Notes under the pieces: model-generated
Databases searched by the model: none
The model's input: only the letters and a program-made list of their open reading frames with translations
Told to the model about the DNA's origin: nothing
Program-made: the position numbers and the translations under genes
DNA from: Limnohabitans sp. Hippo3
Lineage (GTDB): Bacteria > Pseudomonadota > Gammaproteobacteria > Burkholderiales > Burkholderiaceae_C
Assembly: GCF_003063665.1 (NCBI RefSeq)
Contig: NZ_NESF01000006.1
Location: forward strand, 1-64,000
Length of the DNA: 64,000 nucleotides
Reading direction: 5' to 3'
Shown: one piece after another, positions 1 to 9,153 of the stretch
How positions within the stretch are numbered: the stretch's first letter is position 1
Layout of the letters: each line of letters opens with the position of its first letter

Positions 1-122
1 TCGCGCCTAATCTTCGGGTGACCGATGCGATCAGGCGATGGCAGGACCTACGCTACCGTTTGGCTGAACCGAGCCGAAAACGCCGCTCACAGAGGGCAAC
101 GTTGCGTAAGATATTAAGTTAG
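1..122 (+). other. Open frame entering from the left edge, unidentified
   Basis: A reading frame is open from base 3 to a TAG at 120-122 and would give a 39-residue arginine-rich C-terminal tail (RWQDLRYRL near the middle, ending LRKILS). Third codon positions show no preference for G or C, unlike the genes further right, so it is either the tail of a foreign or mobile gene or not coding. I do not recognise it. A perfect 12-bp palindrome (GCGCATATGCGC, 122-133) follows the stop. Confidence 0.2.
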
Positions 123-171
123 CGCATATGCGCGTTCGCGGGCATGACAATAACTTTGGGGTTCACCTTAC

Positions 172-204
172 TGCGTCACACCCGGCTCGACCGGGCGTCC
201 ATCT
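172..204. repeat. Dispersed palindrome, copy A
   Basis: The sequence TCACACCCGG-CTCGA-CCGGGCGTCC lies just downstream of the GST gene. It matches the palindromes at 50552-50572 and 51491-51511 (stem ACCCGR, loop CTYGA, followed by GTCCAT or ATCTAT). The stem here has one mismatch. It probably belongs to a small family of intergenic palindromes in this genome. Confidence 0.55.
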
Positions 205-224
205 CCAGGCGGTTTTTGCCTGTT

Positions 225-872
225 TCATGAACCCTGCCCGTCTTGCCATGGCGCGTGTTTGTGCATGATGGCCTCAAACAGCGCAGAGGCTTCAAAAGCC
301 TTCAGCCATGCGGCCAATGCGAGCCAGGGCTGCTGTGCGAACCATACCGGGTCAGTGTGGGCGTATTGACGCACAAAGGGGGCGATGGCGGCATCAGCCA
401 GGCCGAAATGATCGCCTGTCAGAAATGGCTGAGAACGGAGTCGTGCATCGAGCGTGTGCAGCCAAAGTGCGGCTGCATCGCGGCCGGCCACGCCGCTGGC
501 CAGTCCTGATCGGTTCGGGTATTTGTAGCGGTCGAGCTGCTGTTTGAAGGGGCCGTCGTTGTGCCCGATCAGTGCCAAAGCGTCGGCCATGGCGGCTTCT
601 GTGCCGGGCAGCCAGGCCAACGGGTCGTGCTGATGCAGGGCCCACAGCACGATATCCAGACTTTGCTCCAGCACCTGATCGCCTGCCGCAGCACGCAGCC
701 ACAAAACCGGGACCGTGCCTTTGGGCGACAAGGCCAGCATGTGGGCCGGTTTGTTTTTCAGCACCACCTCGCGGTGCTCGTACGCCAATCCGCTGGCGTG
801 AAGCGCCAAGCGTGTCCTCATGGCGTACGGGCAACGGCGAAACGAATACAAAACGGGCAAAGTGTCGGACAT
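225..872 (-). CDS. Glutathione S-transferase family protein
   Basis: The 215-residue product has the two-domain layout of soluble glutathione S-transferases. An N-terminal thioredoxin-like domain opens MSDTLPVLYSFRRCPYAMRT, where the CPYA motif is typical of the GrxB-like and omega-like branch with a catalytic cysteine. An all-helical C-terminal domain follows (about residues 85-210). The start at 872 is chosen because the thioredoxin fold begins directly there; the frame is open further upstream but that part has no domain character. The gene is divergent from the dienelactone hydrolase. The substrate cannot be told from sequence; such proteins act in detoxification or as dehydroascorbate or glutathionyl reductases in the cytoplasm. 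Confidence 0.85.
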   Translation of the reverse strand: MSDTLPVLYSFRRCPYAMRTRLALHASGLAYEHREVVLKNKPAHMLALSPKGTVPVLWLRAAAGDQVLEQSLDIVLWALHQHDPLAWLPGTEAAMADALALIGHNDGPFKQQLDRYKYPNRSGLASGVAGRDAAALWLHTLDARLRSQPFLTGDHFGLADAAIAPFVRQYAHTDPVWFAQQPWLALAAWLKAFEASALFEAIMHKHAPWQDGQGS

Positions 873-961
873 GGCAGCAGTGTAAATCGCAGCCCCTGTG
901 CAGGCCTGCGGCGCCTGTGCCAAGATGTGAGCCCTTTTACGGCAAGACACAGGAGACTCCT

Positions 962-1858
962 TTGAACCACAACCTGATTGAAGACACGCAAGCCCTGATG
1001 GGTGGACGCATCGGTGCCTCGGGTGCCACACGCCGCGGTGCTTTGAAAGCCGCTTTGGGCGTGGGGTACGCCGCAGCAGCTTTGCCGATCATGGCGCAAA
1101 CGGCCATCAAAACTCCCGCCACAGGCCTGGTCTCGGGCGAGGTGACCATCGATGTGAACGGTTTCAAGATGCCCGCTTACCGCAGTGCGCCTGCGGGCAA
1201 GAGCGGTTTGCCGGTGGTGCTGGTGATTTCCGAGATTTTCGGGGTGCACGAGTACATCGCCGACGTCACCCGCCGCCTGGCTCAGGCCGGTTATCTGGCG
1301 ATCGCGCCCGAGCTGTTCGTCCGCCAGGGCGACGCCAAGGGCTACAGTGACATCCCCAAGCTGCAAGCCGAGGTGATCTCCAAGGTGCCGGATGCGCAAG
1401 TGATGGCTGACCTGGACGCCGCCGTGGCTTGGGCAGCCGCCAATGGGGGTGACAACGATAAGTTGGCCATCACCGGCTTTTGCTGGGGCGGCCGCATCAC
1501 CTGGCTGTACGCCGCACACCAGCCCAAGATCAAGGCGGGCGTGGCTTGGTATGGCCGGCTGGTGGGCAACGCCACAGCGCAAACGCCTGCGCACCCCTTA
1601 GCCCTGGTGGGGCAGCTCAAGGCCCCGGTGCTGGGTTTGTATGGCGCGGCCGACACCGGCATCCCCCTTGACACGGTTGATAAGATGAAAGCCGAACTCG
1701 CACAAGGCCCCGCGGCAGCGAAAGCCAGCGAGTTTGTGGTTTATCCTGAGGCCCCGCACGCTTTCCATGCCGACTACCGCCCCAGCTACCGCAAGGCGGC
1801 GGCAGAAGACGGCTGGCAGCGTTTGCTGGCCTGGCTCAAACGCCAGGGGGTGGCCTGA
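962..1858 (+). CDS. Dienelactone hydrolase family protein, probably exported
   Basis: An alpha/beta hydrolase of about 298 residues. The dienelactone hydrolase triad is visible: nucleophilic Cys in GFCWGG, Asp in YGAADTG and His in PHAFH. The N-terminus (ATRRGALKAALGVGYAAA, then ALPIMAQ) has a twin-arginine-like pair, a hydrophobic stretch and a possible cleavage site, so the enzyme may be exported folded by Tat. The TTG at 962 is chosen because AGGAGA precedes it; the ATG at 998 is the alternative. Family members hydrolyse dienelactones and related cyclic esters in aromatic degradation, but no catabolic genes adjoin, so the substrate is open. A strong terminator follows. Confidence 0.8.
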   Translation: MNHNLIEDTQALMGGRIGASGATRRGALKAALGVGYAAAALPIMAQTAIKTPATGLVSGEVTIDVNGFKMPAYRSAPAGKSGLPVVLVISEIFGVHEYIADVTRRLAQAGYLAIAPELFVRQGDAKGYSDIPKLQAEVISKVPDAQVMADLDAAVAWAAANGGDNDKLAITGFCWGGRITWLYAAHQPKIKAGVAWYGRLVGNATAQTPAHPLALVGQLKAPVLGLYGAADTGIPLDTVDKMKAELAQGPAAAKASEFVVYPEAPHAFHADYRPSYRKAAAEDGWQRLLAWLKRQGVA

Positions 1859-1900
1859 TTTTTGGCGTGCAACAACCGCCCTTCGGGGCGAGGACTTTAA

Positions 1901-1926
1901 AAACCGCCCTTCGGGGCGGTTTGTTT
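1901..1926 (+). terminator. Rho-independent terminator after the dienelactone hydrolase
   Basis: The stem AAACCGCCC/GGGCGGTTT closes a short TTCG-type loop and runs into TTGTTTT. It ends transcription of the gene stopping at 1858. A partial copy of the same motif (CCGCCCTTCGGGGCG) sits at 1877-1890. Confidence 0.85.
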
Positions 1927-1954
1927 TGGGATGCATGACGTCCCGGGAAACAAG

Positions 1955-2791
1955 ATGACTTTATTGGCGATTCTGGTGGGGACTTTGGTGGCGGGCATTG
2001 GCAGCGTCTGGGTGGCGGCCTGGCTGAGTTTTGGCATCTTGAGCCGCTACACCCAGCACATGCTGAGCCTGGCGGCGGGGGCCTTGATGGCTACATCGTT
2101 CCTGCATTTGTTGCCGGAAGCCTTCGAGAGCGAGGCCGGGGCACACGAGCTGTTTTTGACCTTGTTGGTGGGCTTGGTGTTTTTCTTTTTGCTCGACAAA
2201 GCCGAACTCTGGCACCACGGGCACGAGCATGGCCATGATCACGGGCATGGTCACCACCACGACCATCACCACGATGCGCACCAACCTGCCCATGCCCAGG
2301 CGCATGTTCACGGCAAGTCAACCCCTGGCGAGCCACCCCGAGGGGCCTGGGCGGTGCTCGCGGGGGACAGCGTGCATTGTTTTGGCGACGGCATCCTGAT
2401 CGCTTCGGCCTTCATGGCGGACATGCGTTTGGGGGTGATTGCTGCGCTGGCCGTGCTGGCGCACGAAGTGCCGCACCACATGGGCGATCTGGCGGTGTTG
2501 CGCCAGGGCAGCAGCAGTCGCCAGGCCGCGATCGTGAAGGTGTCCATGGCCGGTGCCATCACGGCCTTTGGCGGCGCCGTGGGTTATGTGCTGGTGGATG
2601 CCTTGCACGACTGGCTGCCGTTTTTCCTGGTGGTGGCCAGCAGCAGCTTTGTGTATGTGGCCCTGGCCGACCTGATTCCCCAATTGCAAAAACGCCTGTC
2701 CGCGCAAGAAACAGCCGCCCAGATCCTGTGGTTGGGCGTGGGCATTGGCATGGTGGTGCTGGTCAGCGCTGTGGCTGGGCACAACCACTGA
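1955..2791 (+). CDS. ZIP family divalent metal transporter
   Basis: A 278-residue inner-membrane protein with the ZIP arrangement: three N-terminal helices, a long cytoplasmic loop rich in histidine (about residues 90-127, with runs such as HGHEHGHDHGHGHHHDH), then further helices. The metal-site helix carries HEVPHHMGD, matching the HEXPHE-type motif of ZIP helices IV and V. Members take up zinc, iron or manganese. The start at 1955 has GGGAA six bases upstream; an ATG at 1931 in the same frame adds only eight residues. The stop is 12 bases from the convergent sulfurtransferase stop. Confidence 0.88.
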   Translation: MTLLAILVGTLVAGIGSVWVAAWLSFGILSRYTQHMLSLAAGALMATSFLHLLPEAFESEAGAHELFLTLLVGLVFFFLLDKAELWHHGHEHGHDHGHGHHHDHHHDAHQPAHAQAHVHGKSTPGEPPRGAWAVLAGDSVHCFGDGILIASAFMADMRLGVIAALAVLAHEVPHHMGDLAVLRQGSSSRQAAIVKVSMAGAITAFGGAVGYVLVDALHDWLPFFLVVASSSFVYVALADLIPQLQKRLSAQETAAQILWLGVGIGMVVLVSAVAGHNH

Positions 2792-2803
2792 AGCGCAGCT
2801 GTC

Positions 2804-3664
2804 TCAGCCTTGGGCGCAGGGCAGCCCGGGTGTGCGGCACCATTCGCTCCAGCTGCCCGCATACAGGGCAGTGGGGCCGAAACCGGCCAATTCCATCGCG
2901 ATCAGATTGGGCACGGCAGTCACACCGCTGCCGCAGTGGTGCACCACGCTGCTGGCCGGGCGGCCTGCCAGTACCTTGCGCCATTCCGCCTTCAGCTGCT
3001 CGGGACTTTTGAAGCGGCCGTCTTCGGTGAAGTTCTCGGTGAAGGGGCGGTTCAAAGCGCCCGGAATATGGCCCGCCACCGGGTCCAGTGGCTCCACCTC
3101 GCCCCGGTATCGGGCCCCGGCGCGGGCATCGACCACGGTCTGGGTGGCTTGGCCCAGGGCGGCCGAGACCGTATCGGTCAGCACCAGTTGGCGCAGCGGC
3201 GCTTTCAGCTCAAAACGGGCAGGGGACGACACGGGTGTAGCTGGCCCTGAGGCCAAGGCGCCGCCCGCGTCCTGCCAGGCCTGCAGCCCGCCGTCGAGCA
3301 CGGCCACGGCCTCGTGTCCCAGCCACTTGAGCATCCACCACAAGCGGCCGCAGTAGTGGCCTTTGTTGCGGTCATACACCACGATCTGCATGCCGTTGTG
3401 AATGCCCAAATGGCCCAGCCACTGCGCCACGATCTCGCGTTGCGGCAGGGGGTGACGCCCGCCGTTGACCGCCTGGCCCGGTTGGTGTGTGCTCAAGTCC
3501 TTGTCCAGGTGGGCGGGCAGGGCGCCTGCGATGCGTTCGCTGGCAAAAAAGCCATCGGCCAGCTCGGGTTTCATCAGGTCAAAGCTGCAGTCCAGCACGG
3601 CGCAGGGCGTGCCCTGGGCCTGCAGGGCTTGCAATTGGGCGGCGGTGATGAGCAAGTTGTACAT
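2804..3664 (-). CDS. sseA: Sulfurtransferase (rhodanese / 3-mercaptopyruvate type)
   Basis: A 286-residue tandem rhodanese. The inactive N-terminal domain (about 1-140) includes YDRNKGHYCGRLWWML, and the catalytic domain (about 160-280) has the active-site loop HHCGSGVTA. CG[ST]GVT is the signature of 3-mercaptopyruvate sulfurtransferases; thiosulfate rhodaneses usually have CRKGV. The persulfide forms on that cysteine. The enzyme is cytoplasmic and moves sulfane sulfur to cyanide or thiol acceptors. It lies 15 bases downstream of the EamA gene on the same strand, so the two may share a transcript. Confidence 0.9.
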   Translation of the reverse strand: MYNLLITAAQLQALQAQGTPCAVLDCSFDLMKPELADGFFASERIAGALPAHLDKDLSTHQPGQAVNGGRHPLPQREIVAQWLGHLGIHNGMQIVVYDRNKGHYCGRLWWMLKWLGHEAVAVLDGGLQAWQDAGGALASGPATPVSSPARFELKAPLRQLVLTDTVSAALGQATQTVVDARAGARYRGEVEPLDPVAGHIPGALNRPFTENFTEDGRFKSPEQLKAEWRKVLAGRPASSVVHHCGSGVTAVPNLIAMELAGFGPTALYAGSWSEWCRTPGLPCAQG

Positions 3665-3679
3665 GGCAAAGGTCTCCGT

Positions 3680-4567
3680 TCAATGGTCTTCGGCCGGGGC
3701 GCGGGGCAGGGTGCGGTTGCGCAAGGCGGTGGCAGCGATGCCACTGGCGATGATCAAGGCCATGCCCGCCCAGCCGATCAGGGGAATCTGGTCGCCAAAC
3801 AAAAACAGACCATACAACGCGGCAAACACAATGCCCGAGTATTGCAAATTGGCCACCACCAGTGTGGCACCGCTGCTGTAGGCCTTGGTCATGCACAGCT
3901 GACCCAGGGCGGCGAGCAAGCCAATGGGTAGTAACCACCAGGCCTGCGGCCAGACCCAGGCACTGGGGCCGACGAAGAGCATGGCCACAGCCCCGGTGAG
4001 GGTGGTGCCGATGGAGAAATACAGCACGGTGCGGGCCTCGGGCTCGCCCATGCGGCCCAGCGCCGCCACCTGGATGTAGGCCAGCGCCGCACCCAAGCCC
4101 GAAAGCAGACCGATCACCCCGGCAAACAGCTGGTTCTGCTCGATGGTGGGCCGCAAGATCATGACCACACCGGTAAAGCCTGCGATCACGGTGAGCACCA
4201 CCGGACCTTGCCGTGTCATGTCTTGCACCCGGCCCATGACCAAGGTGCCGCCCACCAAGAAGGCAGCCACCCACACGCCGCTCATGTAATTGAGCGTCAT
4301 GGCGGTGGCCAGGGGCAAGTGGGCAATGGCATAAAACCAGGCCGTCAGCGAAGCTACGCCAATGACCGAGCGCCACACGTGCATGAGCGGAATGGGCGTG
4401 CGCAAGGGCACACGCTGGCTGCGGCAAATGGCGGCCATGAAAACAATGCCGATCACACCCCGGTAAAACACCAGCTCAAAGGTGTGGAAGTGCGCTGAGG
4501 CGTATTTGATGCAAACACTCATCGTCGCGAAAAACAGCGACGCCAGGATCATCCAGGAGGCTTGCAT
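3680..4567 (-). CDS. EamA/DMT family transporter
   Basis: About 295 residues with ten predicted membrane helices in two EamA repeats, beginning MQASWMILASLFFATMSVCI. The second repeat starts near GVIGLLSGLGAALAYIQ. Family members export amino acids, nucleosides or other small metabolites, or act as uptake permeases; the substrate is not predictable. The start at 4567 is chosen because the first helix begins there and it clears the stop of the upstream Rieske gene (4579). A longer form from 4609 would overlap that gene by 31 bases. Confidence 0.82.
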   Translation of the reverse strand: MQASWMILASLFFATMSVCIKYASAHFHTFELVFYRGVIGIVFMAAICRSQRVPLRTPIPLMHVWRSVIGVASLTAWFYAIAHLPLATAMTLNYMSGVWVAAFLVGGTLVMGRVQDMTRQGPVVLTVIAGFTGVVMILRPTIEQNQLFAGVIGLLSGLGAALAYIQVAALGRMGEPEARTVLYFSIGTTLTGAVAMLFVGPSAWVWPQAWWLLPIGLLAALGQLCMTKAYSSGATLVVANLQYSGIVFAALYGLFLFGDQIPLIGWAGMALIIASGIAATALRNRTLPRAPAEDH

Positions 4568-4578
4568 CCGTGAGCGCT

Positions 4579-5706
4579 TCAGAGGGTTTTCATTTGTTGT
4601 CGGTACCACTCGTGGAAGTGCTGCATGCCGTCTTCCATGGGGCTTTGGTAGGGCCCGACCTCGTTGTCGCCGCGCATCAGCAGGGCCTTGCGGCCCGCGT
4701 CCATGCGCTCGGCAATCTCGTCGTCTTCGATGCAGGTTTCCATGTAGGCGGCCTGCTGGGCTTCAACGAACTCGCGCTCAAAGGCCACGATTTCTTCGGG
4801 GTAGTAAAACTCCACCATGTTCAGCGTCTTGCTGGGGCTGATCGGGTGCAGGGTGGACACCGTGAGCACATGGGGGTACCACTCGACCATGATGTGCGGG
4901 TAATAGGTCAGCCAGATCGCGCCGCGCTCGGGCAATTGGCCGTTGCGGTACTTCAGCAACACCTCGTGCCACTTTTTGTAGGTGTCCGAGCCGGGTTTGC
5001 CAAAGCCGCCCGACACGCCCACGGTTTGCACCGAATAGTGTTCCTTGAACTCCCAGCTCAGGTCGTCACAGGTGACAAATTGCCCCAGACCCGGGTGGAA
5101 GGGACCGACATGATAGTCCTCCAGATAGACCTCGATGAAGGTCTTCCAGTTGTAGTTGCATTCGTGCAGCTCGACCCGATCCAGGGCATACCCTTCAAAG
5201 TTCAGCTGCCCTCTGGGGCCCATGCCAGCGAGGTCGGCGGCGATATCGCGGCCGTTGTCCTCGAACAGCAGACCGTTCCATTCCTGCAACTTGTAGTTGT
5301 TCAGGTTCAGGCAGGGGTCGTGCGCAAAGTGGGGTGCGCCCAGCAGCTCGCCGCTGGGCGAATAGGTCCAGCGGTGCAGCGGGCAGACGATGTTGCCGCC
5401 AGCGCTGCCCTTTTGCTGGGTTTGCAGGTTGCCCCGGCCGTTCAGCATGACGGCCTGGCGGTGGCGGCAGACGTTGGAGACGAGTTCGACGCCGCCTTGG
5501 GCATTGCGCACCAAGGCGCGGCCTTCGGCCTCATGGGGCAGGGCGTAATAGTCGCCCGGGTGGGGCACCGCCAGCTGGTGGCCCACATAGCGGGGGCCTT
5601 GCCGGAAGAGCGTGTTCAATTCGCGCTGAAACAGCGCTTCATCGAAATAAGTGGAAACTGGTAGTTGGCTTGCGGCCTGCTGCAGTTGAAGACTTAAATC
5701 AGACAT
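4579..5706 (-). CDS. Rieske-type aromatic ring-hydroxylating oxygenase, alpha subunit
   Basis: A 375-residue two-domain oxygenase. The Rieske [2Fe-2S] ligands are Cys80-x-His82 and Cys108-x2-His111 (NVCRHR and CPLHRW). The gap between the pairs is longer than the usual 15-17 residues because of a Gly/Gln-rich insert (LQTQQKGSAGG). The catalytic domain has the mononuclear iron motif DYHVGPFH (His199 and His204), the third ligand probably lying near the C-terminus. No reductase or ferredoxin gene adjoins, so electron donors must be encoded elsewhere. The substrate is unknown; relatives act on aromatics and on quaternary amines. The gene is divergent from xseB across a 255-base region in which I see nothing beyond promoter space. 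Confidence 0.85.
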   Translation of the reverse strand: MSDLSLQLQQAASQLPVSTYFDEALFQRELNTLFRQGPRYVGHQLAVPHPGDYYALPHEAEGRALVRNAQGGVELVSNVCRHRQAVMLNGRGNLQTQQKGSAGGNIVCPLHRWTYSPSGELLGAPHFAHDPCLNLNNYKLQEWNGLLFEDNGRDIAADLAGMGPRGQLNFEGYALDRVELHECNYNWKTFIEVYLEDYHVGPFHPGLGQFVTCDDLSWEFKEHYSVQTVGVSGGFGKPGSDTYKKWHEVLLKYRNGQLPERGAIWLTYYPHIMVEWYPHVLTVSTLHPISPSKTLNMVEFYYPEEIVAFEREFVEAQQAAYMETCIEDDEIAERMDAGRKALLMRGDNEVGPYQSPMEDGMQHFHEWYRQQMKTL

Positions 5707-5961
5707 GGGTGACCTGACCTAGAGACTCCCCCTATGAAGGGGCAGGGACAAAGCGCTGAATTCAAGGAAAACCGCGCAAAAAAATGACAGGGAAACCCTG
5801 CCGATGAGCTGCGATTCTACCCCGGGGGTGGGCCTTGCCGTGGGCTGTTTCACAAGCCGTTCAAAAATCAGGGCATCTCCGTCTTGCTGACTTGACGCTG
5901 CCCGGTGTCAGTCTTGCCAAGGCTTAAGGCCTAAAATCGGGTTTTTTCTTCGGAACTCCGC

Positions 5962-6216
5962 ATGCCCAAGGCCACCCCCTCCGACGCAACAGACACCTCG
6001 GTAGCGCCCCTGCCCGCCACGTACGAAGCGGCTTTGTCGGAGCTGGAAGCGTTGGTGGGTCAGCTTGAATCGGGCCAGATGCCTTTGGACCAGCTTCTGA
6101 CCGGCTACCAGCGCGGCGCGGCTTTGCTGGCGTTTTGCCGTGACAAGCTCAAGGCGGTGGAAGACCAGATCCAGGTGCTGGACGGTGGGCAACTCAAACC
6201 CTGGAGCGGCGCATGA
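5962..6216 (+). CDS. xseB: Exodeoxyribonuclease VII small subunit
   Basis: An 84-residue acidic helical protein with the XseB core: [20 protein letters not shown], then [11 protein letters not shown] and [20 protein letters not shown]. It binds the XseA large subunit to form the enzyme that degrades single-stranded DNA to oligonucleotides. The gene overlaps ispA by four bases (ATGA), so the two are translationally coupled; xseB-ispA-dxs is a common order in proteobacteria. The short N-terminal extension ([17 protein letters not shown]) is not conserved. Confidence 0.93.
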   Translation: MPKATPSDATDTSVAPLPATYEAALSELEALVGQLESGQMPLDQLLTGYQRGAALLAFCRDKLKAVEDQIQVLDGGQLKPWSGA

Positions 6217-7115
6217 GTCTGGACTTGAAAGCCTGGATGCAGCCGCATCTCGATCGGATCGAACAAGCTTTGTCGGCCGGTATCGCGGCCGAATCACCTG
6301 CTGCTTTGGGCCAGGCCATGCGCTATGCGGTGCTGGACGGCGGCAAGCGCCTGCGCCCCTTGCTGGTGCTGGCCACGGCCGAGGCAGTGGGCGATGCGTC
6401 CAGCCACCGGGCCGCGCTGAATGCCGCCTGCGCCATCGAGCTGATCCATGCTTATTCGCTGGTGCACGACGACATGCCCTGCATGGACAACGATGTGCTG
6501 CGGCGCGGCAAACCCACGGTGCATGTGCAGTTTGGCGAGGCCCAGGCCCTGCTGGCGGGCGACGCCTTGCAGACGCTGGCTTTTGAATTTTTGACACCTC
6601 TGGATGGCAGCGTGCCTGCGGCGGTGCAGGCCGTCTGTGTGGGCTTGCTGGCCCGGGCTTCCGGTTACCAGGGCATGGCCGGGGGGCAGGCGATAGACCT
6701 GGCCAGCGTCGGCCAGCGCCTGACTGAAGACCAATTGCGCCAAATGCACCGACTCAAAACCGGGGCACTGCTGCTGTGCAGCGTGCAAATGGGCGCGGCC
6801 TGTGTGCCGGGCGTTTCTGCCCCTGTGCAGGCGGCGCTCCAGCGCTTTGGCGAGGCCCTGGGCCTGGCCTTTCAGGTGGTGGACGATGTGCTGGATGTGA
6901 CGGCCGACTCGGCCACGCTGGGCAAAACTGCGGGCAAGGACGAAGCCGCCGACAAACCCACTTATGTGGCCCTGATGGGGCTGGAGGCGGCCAAGGCTTA
7001 TGCCGATGCCCTGGTCCAGCAAGCCATGCAGGCGCTGGCCGACACCGGTTTGCCCGAGGCCCGTTTGGCCGCGCTGCGTGCGCTCACCGCCATGGTGGTA
7101 GAAAGAAACAACTGA
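6213..7115 (+). CDS. ispA: Farnesyl diphosphate synthase (polyprenyl synthetase family)
   Basis: A 300-residue all-helical prenyltransferase. The first aspartate-rich motif is DDMPCMDND (about residues 86-94) and the second is [13 protein letters not shown] (about 225-237). Both bind the Mg-diphosphate of the allylic substrate. GGKRLRPLL near residue 43 binds isopentenyl diphosphate. The enzyme condenses IPP with DMAPP/GPP to farnesyl diphosphate in the cytoplasm, feeding ubiquinone and undecaprenyl phosphate synthesis. It sits between xseB and dxs with a four-base overlap and a one-base gap. Confidence 0.94.
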   Translation: MSLDLKAWMQPHLDRIEQALSAGIAAESPAALGQAMRYAVLDGGKRLRPLLVLATAEAVGDASSHRAALNAACAIELIHAYSLVHDDMPCMDNDVLRRGKPTVHVQFGEAQALLAGDALQTLAFEFLTPLDGSVPAAVQAVCVGLLARASGYQGMAGGQAIDLASVGQRLTEDQLRQMHRLKTGALLLCSVQMGAACVPGVSAPVQAALQRFGEALGLAFQVVDDVLDVTADSATLGKTAGKDEAADKPTYVALMGLEAAKAYADALVQQAMQALADTGLPEARLAALRALTAMVVERNN

Positions 7116-7116
7116 C

Positions 7117-8967
7117 ATGACCGATTTGCTCAAGACCATCGACTCCCCGGCTGACTTGCGCCGCCTGCAGCGCTCTGACTTGCCCCAATTGGCCGATGAA
7201 CTGCGCCACTGCGTGCTGGACAACGTCTCTAAAACGGGTGGGCACCTGAGTTCGAACCTGGGCACGGTGGAATTGACCGTGGCTTTGCACTACGTCTTCA
7301 ACACCCCGGAAGACCGCATCGTCTGGGACGTGGGCCACCAGACCTACCCGCACAAAATCCTCACCGGGCGACGCGACCGCATGCCCACGCTGCGCCAATT
7401 TGGCGGCTTATCAGGCTTTCCGCGCCGCGACGAGAGCGAATACGACACCTTTGGCACGGCCCATTCGTCCACCAGCATTTCGGCGGCTCTGGGCATGGCC
7501 GTGGCGGCCCGCCAAAAAGGCGAGTCGCGCCACTCCATCGCCGTGATCGGCGATGGCGCCATGACGGCCGGCATGGCTTTCGAGGCGCTGAACAACGCGG
7601 GCGTCGAAGAGTGCAAGCTGCTGGTGATCCTGAACGACAACGACATGTCGATCAGCCCACCCGTGGGGGCCCTCAACCGTTACCTGGCCCAGCTCATGAG
7701 CGGGCGCTTTTATTCGGCGGCCAAGGCCGGGGCCAAGAATGTGCTGAAAAATGCACCGCCTTTGTTCGAGCTGGCCAAGCGGCTGGAAGAACACGCCAAA
7801 GGCATGGTGGTGCCCGCCACGCTGTTCGAAAAATTCGGCTTCAACTACATCGGCCCGATCGACGGGCACGACCTGGAGTCGCTCATCCCGACGCTCGAGA
7901 ACATCAAGCACCTGGACGGCCCGCAGTTTTTGCATGTGGTCACCAAAAAAGGCCAGGGTTACGACAAGGCCGAAGCCGACCCGGTGGCCTACCATGGCCC
8001 CGGCAAGTTCGACCCCAGCGTGGGCTTGGTGCCAGCGGCCACGCCCGCCAAAACCACCTTCACCCAGGTGTTTGGCCAGTGGTTGTGCGACATGGCCGAA
8101 AAAGACATGCGCCTGGTCGGCATCACGCCTGCCATGCGTGAGGGCTCGGGCATGGTGGCTTTCCACCAGCGCTTTCCCAAACGCTATTACGACGTGGGCA
8201 TTGCCGAGCAGCACGCCGTGACCTTTGCCGCTGGCATGGCCTGCGAAGGCCTGAAACCCGTGGTGGCCATTTACTCCACTTTCTTGCAGCGCGGCTATGA
8301 CCAATTGATCCACGATGTGGCCCTGCAAAACCTGCCGGTGGTGTTTGCGCTCGACCGTGCAGGCCTGGTGGGGGCCGACGGCGCGACCCATGCAGGGGCC
8401 TACGACATCGCCTACATCCGCTGCATCCCCAACATGAGCCTGGCCTGCCCGGCCGATGAGCGCGAGTGCCGCCAGCTGCTGAGCACCGCTTTCGCGCAGA
8501 ACCACCCGGTGGCGGTGCGCTACCCGCGCGGCGCAGGCGTGGGCACCGAGCCCGGGCGCGATCTGGACACCTTGCCCTTTGGCAAAGGCGAAGTGCGCCG
8601 CCAGGGCGAAAAAGTGGCCATTCTGGCCTTTGGCACCTTGCTGGCCCCGGCTTTGCAGGCCGCTGAAAAGCTGAACGCCAGCGTGGTCAACATGCGCTGG
8701 GTCAAACCGCTCGATGTCGACTTGCTGGCCCACATCGCCCAAAGCCACGAGCGCATCGTCACGGTGGAAGAGGGCTGCACCATGGGCGGAGCAGGCAGCG
8801 CTGTGGCCGAGGCCCTACAGACCTTGCAGGTCACCCGGCCTGTGTTGCATCTGGGCTTGCCCGACGAATTCATTGAGCACGGCGATCCGGCCAAACTGCT
8901 GGCCCTGCAGGCACTGGATGCGGCGGGCATGGAGAAGTCCATTCGTCAGCGCTGGCCCGATCTGTGA
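7117..8967 (+). CDS. dxs: 1-deoxy-D-xylulose-5-phosphate synthase
   Basis: A 616-residue transketolase-like enzyme that joins pyruvate and glyceraldehyde 3-phosphate using thiamine diphosphate, the first step of the MEP isoprenoid pathway. The TPP motif is [18 protein letters not shown] (about residues 150-167), the N-terminal part has the conserved GGHLSSNLG, and the pyrimidine-binding domain has [13 protein letters not shown] with its catalytic Glu. The C-terminal transketolase domain ends near [11 protein letters not shown] and [13 protein letters not shown]. The length matches the family. It starts one base after the ispA stop. Confidence 0.96.
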   Translation: MTDLLKTIDSPADLRRLQRSDLPQLADELRHCVLDNVSKTGGHLSSNLGTVELTVALHYVFNTPEDRIVWDVGHQTYPHKILTGRRDRMPTLRQFGGLSGFPRRDESEYDTFGTAHSSTSISAALGMAVAARQKGESRHSIAVIGDGAMTAGMAFEALNNAGVEECKLLVILNDNDMSISPPVGALNRYLAQLMSGRFYSAAKAGAKNVLKNAPPLFELAKRLEEHAKGMVVPATLFEKFGFNYIGPIDGHDLESLIPTLENIKHLDGPQFLHVVTKKGQGYDKAEADPVAYHGPGKFDPSVGLVPAATPAKTTFTQVFGQWLCDMAEKDMRLVGITPAMREGSGMVAFHQRFPKRYYDVGIAEQHAVTFAAGMACEGLKPVVAIYSTFLQRGYDQLIHDVALQNLPVVFALDRAGLVGADGATHAGAYDIAYIRCIPNMSLACPADERECRQLLSTAFAQNHPVAVRYPRGAGVGTEPGRDLDTLPFGKGEVRRQGEKVAILAFGTLLAPALQAAEKLNASVVNMRWVKPLDVDLLAHIAQSHERIVTVEEGCTMGGAGSAVAEALQTLQVTRPVLHLGLPDEFIEHGDPAKLLALQALDAAGMEKSIRQRWPDL

Positions 8968-9153
8968 GCAGGTCCGGTCTGAATTTCTGGCGTTTCAGAG
9001 TCTGCCAGGGGCCTGGTGTGAAATTTTTTCAATTTCGCATCGAAGGGTAAACCCGGCCCGTTTAGCCTTCTGTAGGTTTTTACAATACCTATTGACGCAA
9101 CTGTCAGCGCCCGGCACGCCGGGTGTGTTTCTTATCTTTTAAGGAGTCCATTC

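Noticed and set aside
873..1031. N-terminal extension of the glutathione S-transferase to 1031
   Set aside because: It would overlap the start of the divergent hydrolase and adds 53 residues before the thioredoxin fold with no similarity.
7411..8748. A long open frame antisense to dxs
   Set aside because: Same shadow effect; the plus strand is a complete Dxs protein.
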